Positions 52,490-61,438 of a stretch of 64,000 nt of DNA are shown here, piece after piece (position 1 is the first letter of the stretch; each line of letters opens with the position of its first letter). This DNA comes from Sphingomonas taxi (GTDB lineage: Bacteria > Pseudomonadota > Alphaproteobacteria > Sphingomonadales > Sphingomonadaceae). A model generated the notes under the pieces. It made no database searches, was not told the DNA's origin, and worked only from the letters and a program-made list of their open reading frames with translations. The DNA lies in the NCBI GenBank assembly GCA_003243195.1, contig QFQI01000001.1, forward strand, positions 186,001 to 250,000, read 5' to 3'. The translations under genes were made by a program, and so were the position numbers.

Positions 52490-53326
52490 TCACAAATAGT
52501 CCTGAGTAAAGGCGATCATCGCGGCGTGCACCTTGTTAGACGCCCCCAGCTTCTTGACGGCATTGGCAAGATGAAACTCGATGGTCCTTGCGCTCCTTCC
52601 GATGATGACGCCTGTTTCGAACGACGTCTTGCCCATGCCCACCCAAAACAGGCACTCCCGCTCCTTACTGGTCAAAGCAACGTCGGCGGCGGCCTTGCCC
52701 GCTTGCGAAGATGACGCAGGCTGCTTCCTGAAGCGATGCGCCAGAGCAGCGGACAGTTCCGCATCGCTGGCGTGCAGCGCCATAGATGACAATGCGCCGG
52801 CGCTGTTTACGTCGAATTTCGTGTCGGGGTCGACTTCTTCCGACGCCTTCACGTCGGTGGACAGGCCAAGTGACGACACCTCCCGAAGTTGCTTGATGAT
52901 CCCCGTCAGGATTCCTTCCATCCTCAGCGAATCTGTCACATCACGGGATATGCAGAGGATCCACTTCCCCCGGGACACCCCGGTCAGCGGGATCAGGTGA
53001 TTGTCCCAATGCCGAACAGCGCCATCCTTGTCGATGCTCTTGCCCGCAAAGTGCGAACTCTGCCCGGACCTTGCCTCCGACAAGGCCTGCTCCCCGGGTT
53101 CCCGCACATCCGGGGGAAGAAGATCAAGCCAGAGGCGTGAACCCAGCTCGACACCGGCGAGACCCAAAGCAGTTAAGCCGGCCTGATTGATATATTTTAT
53201 TTCACCCTTGTGATCTATAATTTTCGTGCAGTCCGGACTGTTTTCAATTGACTTGAGATCAAATGAAATTTCCCCCTCCAGAATCTCATTTATATCATTT
53301 ATGCTGGGATCTTCATTTCTATCCAT
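52490..53326 (-). CDS. PAS-domain LuxR-type transcriptional regulator
   Basis: A 278-residue soluble regulator. Residues about 28-135 form a PAS domain (CTKIIDHKGEIKYINQAGL, then AVRHWDNHLIPL and CISRDVTD), and residues about 215-275 a LuxR-type helix-turn-helix (LTSKERECLFWVGMGKTS followed by RSARTIEFHLANAVKKL). The gene is visibly more AT-rich than the neighbours, especially at its 5' end, which suggests recent acquisition. The ligand is unknown. A LuxR output without receiver beside a LOV kinase could be a partner only indirectly. Confidence 0.88.
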   Translation of the reverse strand: MDRNEDPSINDINEILEGEISFDLKSIENSPDCTKIIDHKGEIKYINQAGLTALGLAGVELGSRLWLDLLPPDVREPGEQALSEARSGQSSHFAGKSIDKDGAVRHWDNHLIPLTGVSRGKWILCISRDVTDSLRMEGILTGIIKQLREVSSLGLSTDVKASEEVDPDTKFDVNSAGALSSMALHASDAELSAALAHRFRKQPASSSQAGKAAADVALTSKERECLFWVGMGKTSFETGVIIGRSARTIEFHLANAVKKLGASNKVHAAMIAFTQDYL

Positions 53327-53795
53327 GACGCTGGCGACCTACATTGTCACATGATTACAACCATCCTCAATCACCTACGGGCCAATGTCCGACTGATGCT
53401 AAAGAACAGGGCTTTGTTGCGCGACTACGCCCAAGAGGCAAGAGGTTGGGAAATGCATGGGCACCGGCCGTTCCATCGCACGACCACAGCAAGACCGGGA
53501 CGATCACGAGCGGATACTGAGCGTTATCGTTTGCGATAATCGAAGCGGCGCGCGCGCAAGCGCCGGTCCGTCGCACGAAACGCTCCATGATCGGTTGAGA
53601 CATCGGGCCGCGCGCGGCGGCGGATACCGGCGCGCGCAGGCGGAATGAACACCGTCGCGCCTCGGCGGGACCGCGCGTCGTACCGACGGCCGGCGCGGCC
53701 GGACGGCGTGCCACGGCGCAGGCGTGGCGCAGTGACGCCCCGCCCCGCCCGCGCCGTCGCGATCGACCGATCCCCGCGCGGGGCGGGCGCGGCGG
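53327..53795. other. 469-bp intergenic stretch, nothing recognised
   Basis: The left part (to about 53480) is AT-rich and should contain the promoter of the LuxR-type gene on the minus strand. The right part is GC-rich with repeated CGCGCG/GGCGCG tracts and no ORF that shows coding character or family similarity. It marks the right edge of the AT-rich accessory block. Confidence 0.5.
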
Positions 53796-56248
53796 CTACC
53801 AGTTCAGGCCCGCGCGCACGTAAAGATACCGGCCGTTGAACCCGAACGGCGAGTAAAACGGGAAGCCCAGCACGCCGGTGGAATTGTTCGCCGCGACCGT
53901 GCGATCGGGATAGACGTCGAACAGGTTGCTGACCCCCAGCCCGATCTGCGCGCCGCGCGGTCCGCTGTAGCGCAGTTCGATGTCGGTCACCGCATGGTCG
54001 CCGGTATGCACGTCGGCGCTCTCCACGGTGCCCGGCTGGTTCACGTCGCCATAGTATGTGACGCGCGCCAGCGCGCCGAGCCGGTCGAGCGACCAGTCGA
54101 TCGTCCCGGTCGCCTTGTGCTGCGGCGTGCCGTCCTCCAGCGTGAGGATGCGGCTGCGCGCGAACAGGACCGGCGCGGGGTTGAGCGCGGCGGTGGAGCT
54201 GGGCACGCGCGTCACCTTCACGTCGTTGATGTTGCCCGCCACGGTGAAGTCGATCAGGCCCGCCGCTCCGGTCCGCCAGCGATAGTGCGCCACCGCGTCG
54301 ATGCCCTTGGTGGTCGACGCGAGCCCGTTGATGAAGAAGCGCGCCGCGGTCGCGCCGGTGTTGGTGGAGGCCAGCAGCCTGCGGATCGCGTCGTTCACCG
54401 CCGCGCTCTGCGATGCGGAGGTGGTCAGGTTCTCCGACAGGCCGATCTGGTCGCGGATGCGGATGCGATAGGCGTCCACCGTCAGGTCGAACCCGCCGAA
54501 GCGGATCACCGTGCCCGCCGACAGGTTCGTGGATTTCTCCGCGTCCAGCGGCAACCCGCCCAGCGCCGAGCCGACCGTGCTGACCGAGGGGAAGGTGCCG
54601 GTCTGCACCGGCACGCCGTTGGTGACCACCGAGGCGATCTGCGTGAAATATTGCTGTTGAAGCGACGGCGCGCGGAAGCCGGTGGACGCGGTGCCGCGCA
54701 GCGCGATCCAGTCCGCCAGGTCGTAGCGCAGCGACAGCTTGCCGTTGGCGGTGCTGCCGAAGTCGGAATAATCCTCGACGCGCCCCGCCAGCCCGACCAG
54801 GAAGCGCTCGGTCACCTGCGCCTCCACGTCGAGATAGCCGCTGACGTTGCGGCGGCTGCGATCCACCTCGTTCAGCGGCGAGAAGCCGTTGAAGCCCTGC
54901 GCCCCCGGCGCCGCGCCCGCGACGGCACCGCTCTCGGGATAGCCGTAGGAGGCGCGCTCGCCGGCGGTGATCTCATAGCCCTCGCGCCGCCCCTCGACGC
55001 CGAACGCGACGTTCAGCGACCGGAACACGTCGAAGCGGCGCGTCACGTCCAGCCCGACGACGAACTGGTCATAAGTGATCGCCCCGTCGTCGAAGTCGCG
55101 CGGCGTCGACGCGCCATAGGCGTAGTTGGCGGAGTTGCGCGTGCGGAACGCGATGCGGTTGCGGCCATAGCCGACCGACAGGTCGAGGTTGAAGCCGCCG
55201 ACATCACCGCGCAGCCCCAGCGCCGAATTGAGGTCGCGCGAGCGGGTGTTGATGAGCGGCAGGAAGCCGTTCGGATAGCCCGCCAGCGATGCCGCCGTGC
55301 CGGGCAGCCGCGGGAAGGCCGCGCTTTCGGATTCGCGATCCTGATAGCCGAAGAAGCCGTACAGGCTCCAGTTGTCGGTGACCGACGTGCCCGCGTTCAC
55401 GAAGCCGGTATATTGCTCCACCGCCGGATCGCCGTAGCGCCCGGTGATCCGCGTCGGGTTCACGCGCGGGTCGAGATCGGCGCGGTTGGTCGGCTGACGG
55501 TTCATATATTCGCCGGAGACGGTGACGAAGCCGTCCTCGCCGAACCCGATCCCCTGCCACAGCGAGGCGGTCACCGCATGTTCGCCGGTGACGCTGCGGC
55601 GTCCGCGCGCGGTATCGACGTCGGTGTCGTAGAAGCCGTAGTTCACCTGCGCGCCGCCGCCCGAACGCGCCTCGCGCAGCCGCAGGTTGACGACGCCGGC
55701 GATCGCGTCGGAGCCATATTGCGCCGACGCGCCGTCGCGCAGCACCTCGATCCGGTCGAGCGCCACGGTCGGGATGGTGTTCAGGTCGACCGCCGCCGAT
55801 CCGCGCCCGACCGTGCCGTTGGTGTTGAGCAGCGCGGAGGTGTGGCCGCGGATGCCGTTGACCAGCACCAGGGTCTGGTCGGGCGACAGGCCGCGCAGCG
55901 TCGCGGGGCGGATCGCGTCGGTGCCGTCGGTGGCGGCGGGGCGCGGGAAGTCGATCGACGGCGCGACCGTCGACAGCGCCGCGGCCAGTTCGGTGGTGCC
56001 CTGCCGCTGGAGGCTGGCGCCGCTCAGCACGTCGACCGGCGCGCGGCGCTGTCCAGCCGCGTGCGCCCTTCCACGCGCGTGCCGGTGACGATGATGTCAT
56101 CGCCTTCGCCCTCCGCGGTCGCGGCATCGGCGGCGGGCGCGGCCTGCGCCGCTTCGGCGCCCGGCTCCGCGCCCTGCGCGCGCGCGACGGGGGCGGCGAT
56201 GGCGAGCAGCGAGGCGCTGGTCAGGGCAAGGAGGCGAAAGCTTGGCAT
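53796..56248 (-). pseudogene. TonB-dependent receptor interrupted by a frameshift in a GC tract
   Basis: The first frame (from ATG 56248) codes for a signal peptide MPSFRLLALTSASLLAIAAP, an acidic linker and the TonB-box-like DDIIVTGTRVEGRTRLDSAA, then hits TGA at 56026. The following frame resumes exactly where the family continues, (PVDV)LSGASLQRQGTTELA, and runs 744 codons through the plug (IEVLRDGASAQYGSDAIAGV) to a good last strand GRYLYVRAGLNW. The shift of one net base lies in the tract GCGCGCG around 56039-56050; two extra bases there would explain it. Either the receptor is off, phase-variable, or the base count is wrong. Confidence 0.85.
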
Positions 56249-56417
56249 GATCGGTGGACCCCTGTTGGACGGCTGCGCCGCTCGTTGTTATGCGCCATCG
56301 CCGCCGGTTCGGTCCCGCGGCGCGACCTGCGTGATGGCGCTGCGTCACATCACTTCGATGCCCAGTAGGCGCCGCGCCCTTCCGCCGCGCGGAACTCTTC
56401 CTATCTCCGACCCAAAT

Positions 56418-57002
56418 ATGGCTTCATCTCCTCTCCTGCTCGCGATCGGCGACAGCCTGGTCGCCGGCTACGGCCTGCCCGTGTCCGATGCCTTTCCCGC
56501 GCAGCTCGAACGACGCCTGCGCCGCGCGCATCCCGGCGCGCGGGTGGCGAACGCCGGGCGCTCCGGCGACACCAGCGCCGACGTGCTGCGCCGGCTGCCG
56601 GCGGCGATGTCGGCACTGGACGCGCGCCCGGCGCTGGCGATCGTGCAGGTCGGGCCGAACGACGTGCTGCGGCAGGTGCCGCCCGCCGCGACGCGCGCGA
56701 ACCTGGAGGCGGTGCTGGTCGAGCTGCGCCGGTGCGGCGTCCCCGCGCTGCTGACCACCGTCGCGCCGCCGCCGGTCCTGCACGACCGCGCGCGGCCGTA
56801 CCTGGGCCTGCACGACGAGCTGGCGGCGCGCCATGGCGCGCGCACCTGCGCCTTCTTTCCCGCCGGCGTGCTGGGTCATCCCGACATGGTGCTGGCCGAC
56901 CGCATGCACCCCAACGCCCGCGCGATCGCGGCGGTGGTCGACGCGATGCTGCCGGTGGTGGAGCGGATGCTGGCGGAAGGTGATGCGGCCATGCGGGCGT
57001 AG
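56418..57002 (+). CDS. Arylesterase / lysophospholipase, SGNH hydrolase (TesA-like)
   Basis: A 194-residue SGNH hydrolase. Block I with the nucleophile serine is AIGDSLVAGYG, block III is VGPND, and block V with the Asp-His pair is ADRMHPNARA. TesA-like enzymes cleave thioesters and lysophospholipids. No clear signal peptide is present: the N-terminus starts directly with MASSPLLLAIGDS, so it may be cytosolic, unlike E. coli TesA. The ATG at 56418 has no evident ribosome site. It is divergent from the broken receptor gene. Confidence 0.9.
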   Translation: MASSPLLLAIGDSLVAGYGLPVSDAFPAQLERRLRRAHPGARVANAGRSGDTSADVLRRLPAAMSALDARPALAIVQVGPNDVLRQVPPAATRANLEAVLVELRRCGVPALLTTVAPPPVLHDRARPYLGLHDELAARHGARTCAFFPAGVLGHPDMVLADRMHPNARAIAAVVDAMLPVVERMLAEGDAAMRA

Positions 57003-57064
57003 CGGTCGCGCCCCGCCCCCGCCCCTGCGCTTCGCTACGCCATCATCGTCCCGCCTGGGCGACC

Positions 57065-58882
57065 TCACCCCATCCGTTCGCGCGCGACCTTCTGCAACAC
57101 CGTCAGCGGCATAGCGCCCAGCGCGAGCACGCCGTGGAACGCCCGCGGATCCCAGCGCGCGCCCGCCCGGCGCCGCGCCTCGTCGCGCAGTTGCACCCAC
57201 ACCGTATGGCCGATCTTGTAGCTGCACGCCTGCCCCGGCCAGACGGTGTAGCGGTCGATCTCGCCCTGGCTGCGCCCGCGCGCGATGCCGGTGGTGGCGA
57301 TCAGATAGTCGGTCGCCTTCTCGCGGCTCCACCGCCTGGCATGCATCCCCGAATCCACCACCAGCCGCGTGGCGCGGAACAGCAAGGATTGCAGATAGCC
57401 GATCTGCCCCAGCGGATCGCCCTCGTACATCCCCATCTCGTCGGCGAGCTGCTCCGCATACAGCGCCCAGCCTTCCGAATAGCCCGAATAGAAGCCGCGG
57501 CGCCGGATCAGCGGGATGTCCTGGCTCTCCAGCGCGGACATGACCTGCAGGTGATGCCCCGGCACCGCCTCGTGATAGCTGAGCGTGGCCAGCCCGAACT
57601 TCGGCCGGTCGAACGTGTCGCGCAGGTTGATGAAATAGATCGCCGGCCGCGTGCCATCGAGCGAGGCGGACTGGTAATAGCCGCCCGGCGCGCCGGCCTG
57701 GATCGCCGCGGGCACGCGCCGCACCTCGACCGGCGCGCGCGGCAGCGTGGCGAATTGTTCGGGCAGCCGCTTCGTCATCGCCGCCACCTGCGCGCGCAAT
57801 TGCCGCAACAGCGCCTCGCGCCCGGGATCGGTGTTGGAATAGAGCTGGTCGGGCCGCCGGTTGAGCGCGACCAGCCGCTCGCCGACGCTGCCGCCGCTCA
57901 TCCCCTGCGCGGTCAGCAGCGCGTCGATCCGCGCGCCGATCTCCGCGACCTGCGCCAGCCCCATCCGGTGGATCTCGTCGCCGTCCAGTTCGGTGGTCGT
58001 CGCCGCGCTCGCCGCCGCCGCATAATAGGCCGCGCCGTCCGGCAACCGCCACACGCCCGCGTCATGCACCGCGCGCGCGCGCAACTCGCTCACCAGCGCG
58101 CGCTGGCGGTCGAGCGCGGGGAAGACGCGCTCCGCGATCAGCCGCGTCACCGCCGCCGCGCGCTCGGGCGGCAGGTTCGCGTCCTTCAGCTTCGCGGCCA
58201 GGTCGGTCACCGGCCCGGTCGCCTCGGGCGGCTGGTCGCGCAGCGCGGCGAGCTGCTTCAGCGTGGTGTCGAGGATATAGTCGGGCGCGAACACGCCGTT
58301 GCGGCCCGCGTCCTCGCGCTGGCGTTCGGTGTCGGCGTCGATCGCCCCTGCGAATGCCGCGACGCGCGCGACATAGGCGTCGGCATCGGCGGCGTCGCGC
58401 ACGCGGTGCTGGCCCGACAGGAAATCCGGCACGTCGCGATACGCGCCGGTCAACTGGCTCAGCACATAGGGCGCGTAGCGGCCGGCGCTGGCGCCGAAGG
58501 CGTAGCGCTCGCCGGCGACGACGCGCTCCAGCGCGTAGGACACGATGTCGTGGTCGAGCCGTGCGGCCGCGCCCAGCGCGTCGCGCGGGATCGCGCGCAA
58601 CGCCGCCAGCTCGCGGCGCGCGCGGGCGAACTGCCGCGCCTCGCCCGCGCGGGAGGTGTCGTCCAGCCGCGATTTCAACGCGGCGCGCGGCCCCGTGTCC
58701 AGCCCCAGCGACGTCGCCTGTTCCGGGCTGTCCTCCAGCCGCGCGTAGAAGAAGCGGTCGAGCAAGGCGCGCAACTCGGCGTCGCGCGCGCCGGCGGTGG
58801 TTGTGGCGGCGGTGGCGATGCGGGGCAATGCCGCGCCGATCGTGGCGGCGCCGGCGGAGGCGAGGAAATGACGGCGACGCAT
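57065..58882 (-). CDS. DUF885 family protein, probable zinc metallopeptidase
   Basis: A 605-residue exported protein with a Tat-type leader (MRRRHFLASAGAATIGAAL). The C-terminal half carries the HExxxxH zinc-like motif in SYHEAVPGHHLQ and the conserved GYSEGWALYAEQLADEMG, both hallmarks of DUF885, whose members are predicted metallopeptidases. In-frame codons upstream of ATG 58882 overlap the purU remnant and are not taken as coding. Substrate unknown, likely periplasmic peptides. Confidence 0.87.
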   Translation of the reverse strand: MRRRHFLASAGAATIGAALPRIATAATTTAGARDAELRALLDRFFYARLEDSPEQATSLGLDTGPRAALKSRLDDTSRAGEARQFARARRELAALRAIPRDALGAAARLDHDIVSYALERVVAGERYAFGASAGRYAPYVLSQLTGAYRDVPDFLSGQHRVRDAADADAYVARVAAFAGAIDADTERQREDAGRNGVFAPDYILDTTLKQLAALRDQPPEATGPVTDLAAKLKDANLPPERAAAVTRLIAERVFPALDRQRALVSELRARAVHDAGVWRLPDGAAYYAAAASAATTTELDGDEIHRMGLAQVAEIGARIDALLTAQGMSGGSVGERLVALNRRPDQLYSNTDPGREALLRQLRAQVAAMTKRLPEQFATLPRAPVEVRRVPAAIQAGAPGGYYQSASLDGTRPAIYFINLRDTFDRPKFGLATLSYHEAVPGHHLQVMSALESQDIPLIRRRGFYSGYSEGWALYAEQLADEMGMYEGDPLGQIGYLQSLLFRATRLVVDSGMHARRWSREKATDYLIATTGIARGRSQGEIDRYTVWPGQACSYKIGHTVWVQLRDEARRRAGARWDPRAFHGVLALGAMPLTVLQKVARERMG

Positions 58883-58959
58883 GCGCGCTCCTGGGTCGGT
58901 GGGATCTGGGGAGCCGGCACCGTGTCCGCTGCGCCCGGCTTTGTCGAGCGCTGGTGGGG

Positions 58960-59266
58960 CGCCGGCACGCGATGGCGGAGACCTGCACCACAGCTTCCTG
59001 CCCGGCTTCAAGGGCGCGGACCCCGATCACCAGGCGCGCGGCCCGGCGTGAAGATGCTCGGCGGTGTCACCCGTTACGTCACCGCCGACCTTGACGAAGG
59101 CCCGATCATCGCGCAGGACGTGGAGCCGATCGGCCATGCCGACACCCCCGACGATCTGGTGCGCAAGGGCCGCGACATCGAGCGCCGCGTACTGGCAGAG
59201 GCGGTGCGGCTGCACCTGGAGGATCGCGTGCTGTTGATCGGCGCGCGCACGGTGGCCTTTCACTGA
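58960..59266 (+). pseudogene. purU: Decayed C-terminal fragment of purU (formyltetrahydrofolate deformylase)
   Basis: One frame reads DLHHSFLPGFKGADPDHQA, the conserved formyl-transferase active-site segment of PurU, and stops at 59036-ish after a frameshift. The next frame continues with GVKMLGGVTRYVTADLDEGP through QDVEPIGHADTPDDLVRKGRDIE and ends AFH at 59266, the normal PurU C-terminus. The N-terminal two-thirds (ACT and most of the hydrolase domain) is missing; upstream is the start region of the DUF885 gene on the other strand. It is a broken remnant and cannot make the enzyme. Confidence 0.85.
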
Positions 59267-59367
59267 TATCGGCTGAAACGATAGGGGCGAACAGGCCGCC
59301 GCTTCATCGACGAGCAAGGCAGGTTCGCGTATCCGGAACGAAGCACCGCCTTGAAAGGGATGCGCTT

Positions 59368-59496
59368 ATCAGCAACCGTCCTCGCCACTCGCGACGTTCG
59401 CCGCGCAATGTCCCGGCTATCGCCTTCAGCCTGGCGCTGCTGCTCATCGCGCTCGCCAGCGCGATCCTCGTCCTGTTCGCGCTGAAGGCCGGCTAG
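59368..59496 (+). CDS. Possible small membrane protein without a standard start codon
   Basis: A frame of about 42 residues reads a basic N-terminus (RPRHSRRSPRN), a single clear membrane helix (AFSLALLLIALASAILVLF) and a short tail ALKAG before TAG. AAAGGGA at 59354-59360 is a fair ribosome site, but no ATG, GTG or TTG follows in frame; ATC at 59368 sits at the right distance. An ATG at 59360 would reach this frame only with one base changed. It is either a small protein with a rare start, a recently broken one, or chance. Confidence 0.4.
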   Translation: MSNRPRHSRRSPRNVPAIAFSLALLLIALASAILVLFALKAG

Positions 59497-59587
59497 GCCC
59501 ACCCCGGGCCGCGCATGGAACAATTCGGCGACGGGCGCACTTGTACCCGCTTGGGCGCCGTGAGCACCCAGCTAGGGGATTGATGCA

Positions 59588-59857
59588 ATGAAGAAGATTT
59601 TCGCGATCGCTCTGTTGGCCGGCGTGGCCTCGTTGAGCGCCTGCAACTCCAGCCCGCGCGAGCAGGCCGCCGACAACATCGAGGCGAACGCGGAAGCGGT
59701 GGCGGACAACCTGGAAGACGTGGCGGACAATGTCGGCAACGACGCGGTCGAGGACGCGCTGGAGAACAAGGCCGAGGCGGTCCGCGCAACCGGCCAGAAC
59801 CAGGCCGACGACATGCGGACGCACGATCCCGATACGAACCTCGGCAACGGTATCTGA
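59588..59857 (+). CDS. Small acidic lipoprotein
   Basis: An 89-residue protein with a classic lipoprotein signal (KKIFAIALLAGVASLSAC, lipobox LSAC), then an acidic Asn/Ala/Glu-rich helix-forming region (EAVADNLEDVADNVGND). The ribosome site AGGGGA is 7-8 bp upstream of the ATG. Short lipoproteins of this kind are common in sphingomonads, but I know no function. A strong hairpin follows 37 bp after the stop. Confidence 0.8.
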   Translation: MKKIFAIALLAGVASLSACNSSPREQAADNIEANAEAVADNLEDVADNVGNDAVEDALENKAEAVRATGQNQADDMRTHDPDTNLGNGI

Positions 59858-59893
59858 TCCCGGCCGGACGGCGCGCGGGCGCGGTCCGTTAAC

Positions 59894-59924
59894 AGGGGGC
59901 GGTCGCATGACGCGGCCGCCCCCT
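59894..59924 (+). terminator. Rho-independent-type terminator of the small lipoprotein gene
   Basis: AGGGGGCGG (59894-59902) pairs with CCGCCCCCT (59916-59924) as a perfect 9-bp stem with a 13-base loop that can pair further, followed by only two T. It is the clearest terminator-like hairpin in the right half of the window. Confidence 0.6.
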
Positions 59925-60142
59925 TGCCCATGTCATATCGGCCAGCGCCGATGCGCACCGCGACGGACGGTCGATGGCGTGCGTGACGGCGGCGGAACGG
60001 GTCGCATCGCGCGTCGCGTCCGCCCTTTTCCGCATCAGCAAGCATTTGTCATCGAACAGCTACACCCGGCCAGCTTGTCATCGTTACATGGGACACTCCG
60101 GTCCTGATGGTCGATCACCATCCGGCGGCAAGGGAGTTCTTG

Positions 60143-60343
60143 ATGACGTCACGCGGCCTTTCGGCATGGTTCGCACTGGGTGCCGCCGTTCTCGCCATTC
60201 TCGTGGCGCTTGATCGACCGCATTGGTTCGGCCTGCAGCCGGGCACCGCGACCGCCCGCCACCAGGTCGTGGCGCACGCGACCACCACCGCGTCCCGCTC
60301 CGCCCCGTGGCTCATCAAGCGAACCACCACGCCCGGTCGCTGA
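60143..60343 (+). CDS. Small single-helix membrane protein, unknown function
   Basis: A 66-residue protein starting MTSRGLSAWFALGAAVLAIL: one N-terminal hydrophobic helix (or uncleaved signal) and a Thr/Ala/His-rich tail. AAGGGAG sits six bases before ATG 60143, a good ribosome site; an in-frame ATG at 60107 would add twelve residues without a site. I recognise no family. It is convergent with queA. Confidence 0.6.
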   Translation: MTSRGLSAWFALGAAVLAILVALDRPHWFGLQPGTATARHQVVAHATTTASRSAPWLIKRTTTPGR

Positions 60344-60406
60344 CCCGCCACTCCGTGCGGCGCCCGCATTAACCGCCCGCGCTGCGATCCCCCGCAGGAA
60401 CGCCCC

Positions 60407-61432
60407 TCACGGCAGAAGCAGGCTGGCATCCCCGTAGGAATAGAAGCGATAGTCGTTCTCGATCGCATAGGCGTAGGCCGCCTGCATCCGGTCGAGGCCC
60501 ATCAGCGCCGATACCAGCATGAACAGCGTCGATCGCGGCAGGTGGAAGTTGGTCATCAGCCCGTCGATCCCGCGGAAGCGATAGCCGGGGGTGATGAAGA
60601 TCGCGGTGTCGCCTTCGAAGGCGCGTACCTGCCCGTCCGCGTCGGTCGCGCTCTCGATCAGGCGTAGCGAGGTGGTGCCGACCGCGATCACGCGCCCTCC
60701 CGCGGCGCGTACCGCGTTCAGCCGCGCGGCCAGCGCGGCATCGATCCGGCCCCATTCGGCGTGCATCCGGTGGTCGGCGGTATCCTCGGCCTTGACCGGC
60801 AGGAAGGTCCCCGCGCCGACGTGCAGCGTCAGCGTGGCATGCGCGATGCCGGCCGCCTCCAGCGCCGCCATCAGCGCCGGCGTGAAATGCAGCGCGGCGG
60901 TGGGGGCGGCCACCGCGCCCGGCTCGGTCGCGAACATCGTCTGGTAATCCCGTGCGTCCCGCGCGTCGGTGTCGCGCTTGCCGGCGATATACGGCGGCAG
61001 CGGCATGCGCCCGGCGCGCTCCAACAGCAGCTCGACCGGCTCGTCGCCGGCGAAGTCGAGCGCCCAGCTACCATCCGCCTGCCGGTCGCGCGCGGTGGCG
61101 GTCACATCGCGGCCGAAGTCGATCGCGTCGCAGTCGCGCAGCCGCCGCGCGTTGCGCACGAAGGCGCGCCAGCGGCGCGGCCCCTCGCGCTTGTGGAGCG
61201 TCGCGCCGATCCGCGCCGCACCGCGCGTCCCCTCCAGTTGCGCGGGGATCACGCGGGTGTCGTTGAACACCAGCAGGTCGCCGGCGCGCAGTTGCGCGGG
61301 CAGCGCCGCGACGACGCGATCCGCCAGCCCGTCGGGCGTGACCACCAGCATCCGCGCCGCGTCGCGCGGGACCGCGGGGCGCAGCGCGATCCGCTCCGGC
61401 GGCAGCGCGAAGTCGAACAGGTCGACGTTCAT
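60407..61432 (-). CDS. queA: S-adenosylmethionine:tRNA ribosyltransferase-isomerase
   Basis: QueA adds the ribosyl part of AdoMet to preQ1 in tRNA, giving epoxyqueuosine. The 341-residue protein has the start FDFALPPERIALRPAVPRD, LVFNDTRVIPAQLEG, TLHVGAGTFLPVK, and the C-terminal TNFHLPRSTLFMLVSAL and YRFYSYGDASLLLP, all diagnostic. It follows the cyclophilin gene by six bases on the minus strand, a common pairing. The full queuosine pathway genes are not in the window. Confidence 0.95.
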   Translation of the reverse strand: MNVDLFDFALPPERIALRPAVPRDAARMLVVTPDGLADRVVAALPAQLRAGDLLVFNDTRVIPAQLEGTRGAARIGATLHKREGPRRWRAFVRNARRLRDCDAIDFGRDVTATARDRQADGSWALDFAGDEPVELLLERAGRMPLPPYIAGKRDTDARDARDYQTMFATEPGAVAAPTAALHFTPALMAALEAAGIAHATLTLHVGAGTFLPVKAEDTADHRMHAEWGRIDAALAARLNAVRAAGGRVIAVGTTSLRLIESATDADGQVRAFEGDTAIFITPGYRFRGIDGLMTNFHLPRSTLFMLVSALMGLDRMQAAYAYAIENDYRFYSYGDASLLLP

Positions 61433-61438
61433 GGACGA

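Noticed and set aside
53994..56417. Very long open frame on the plus strand ahead of the arylesterase
   Set aside because: It is antisense to the TonB receptor gene and has no domain similarity; only the segment from ATG 56418 is coding.
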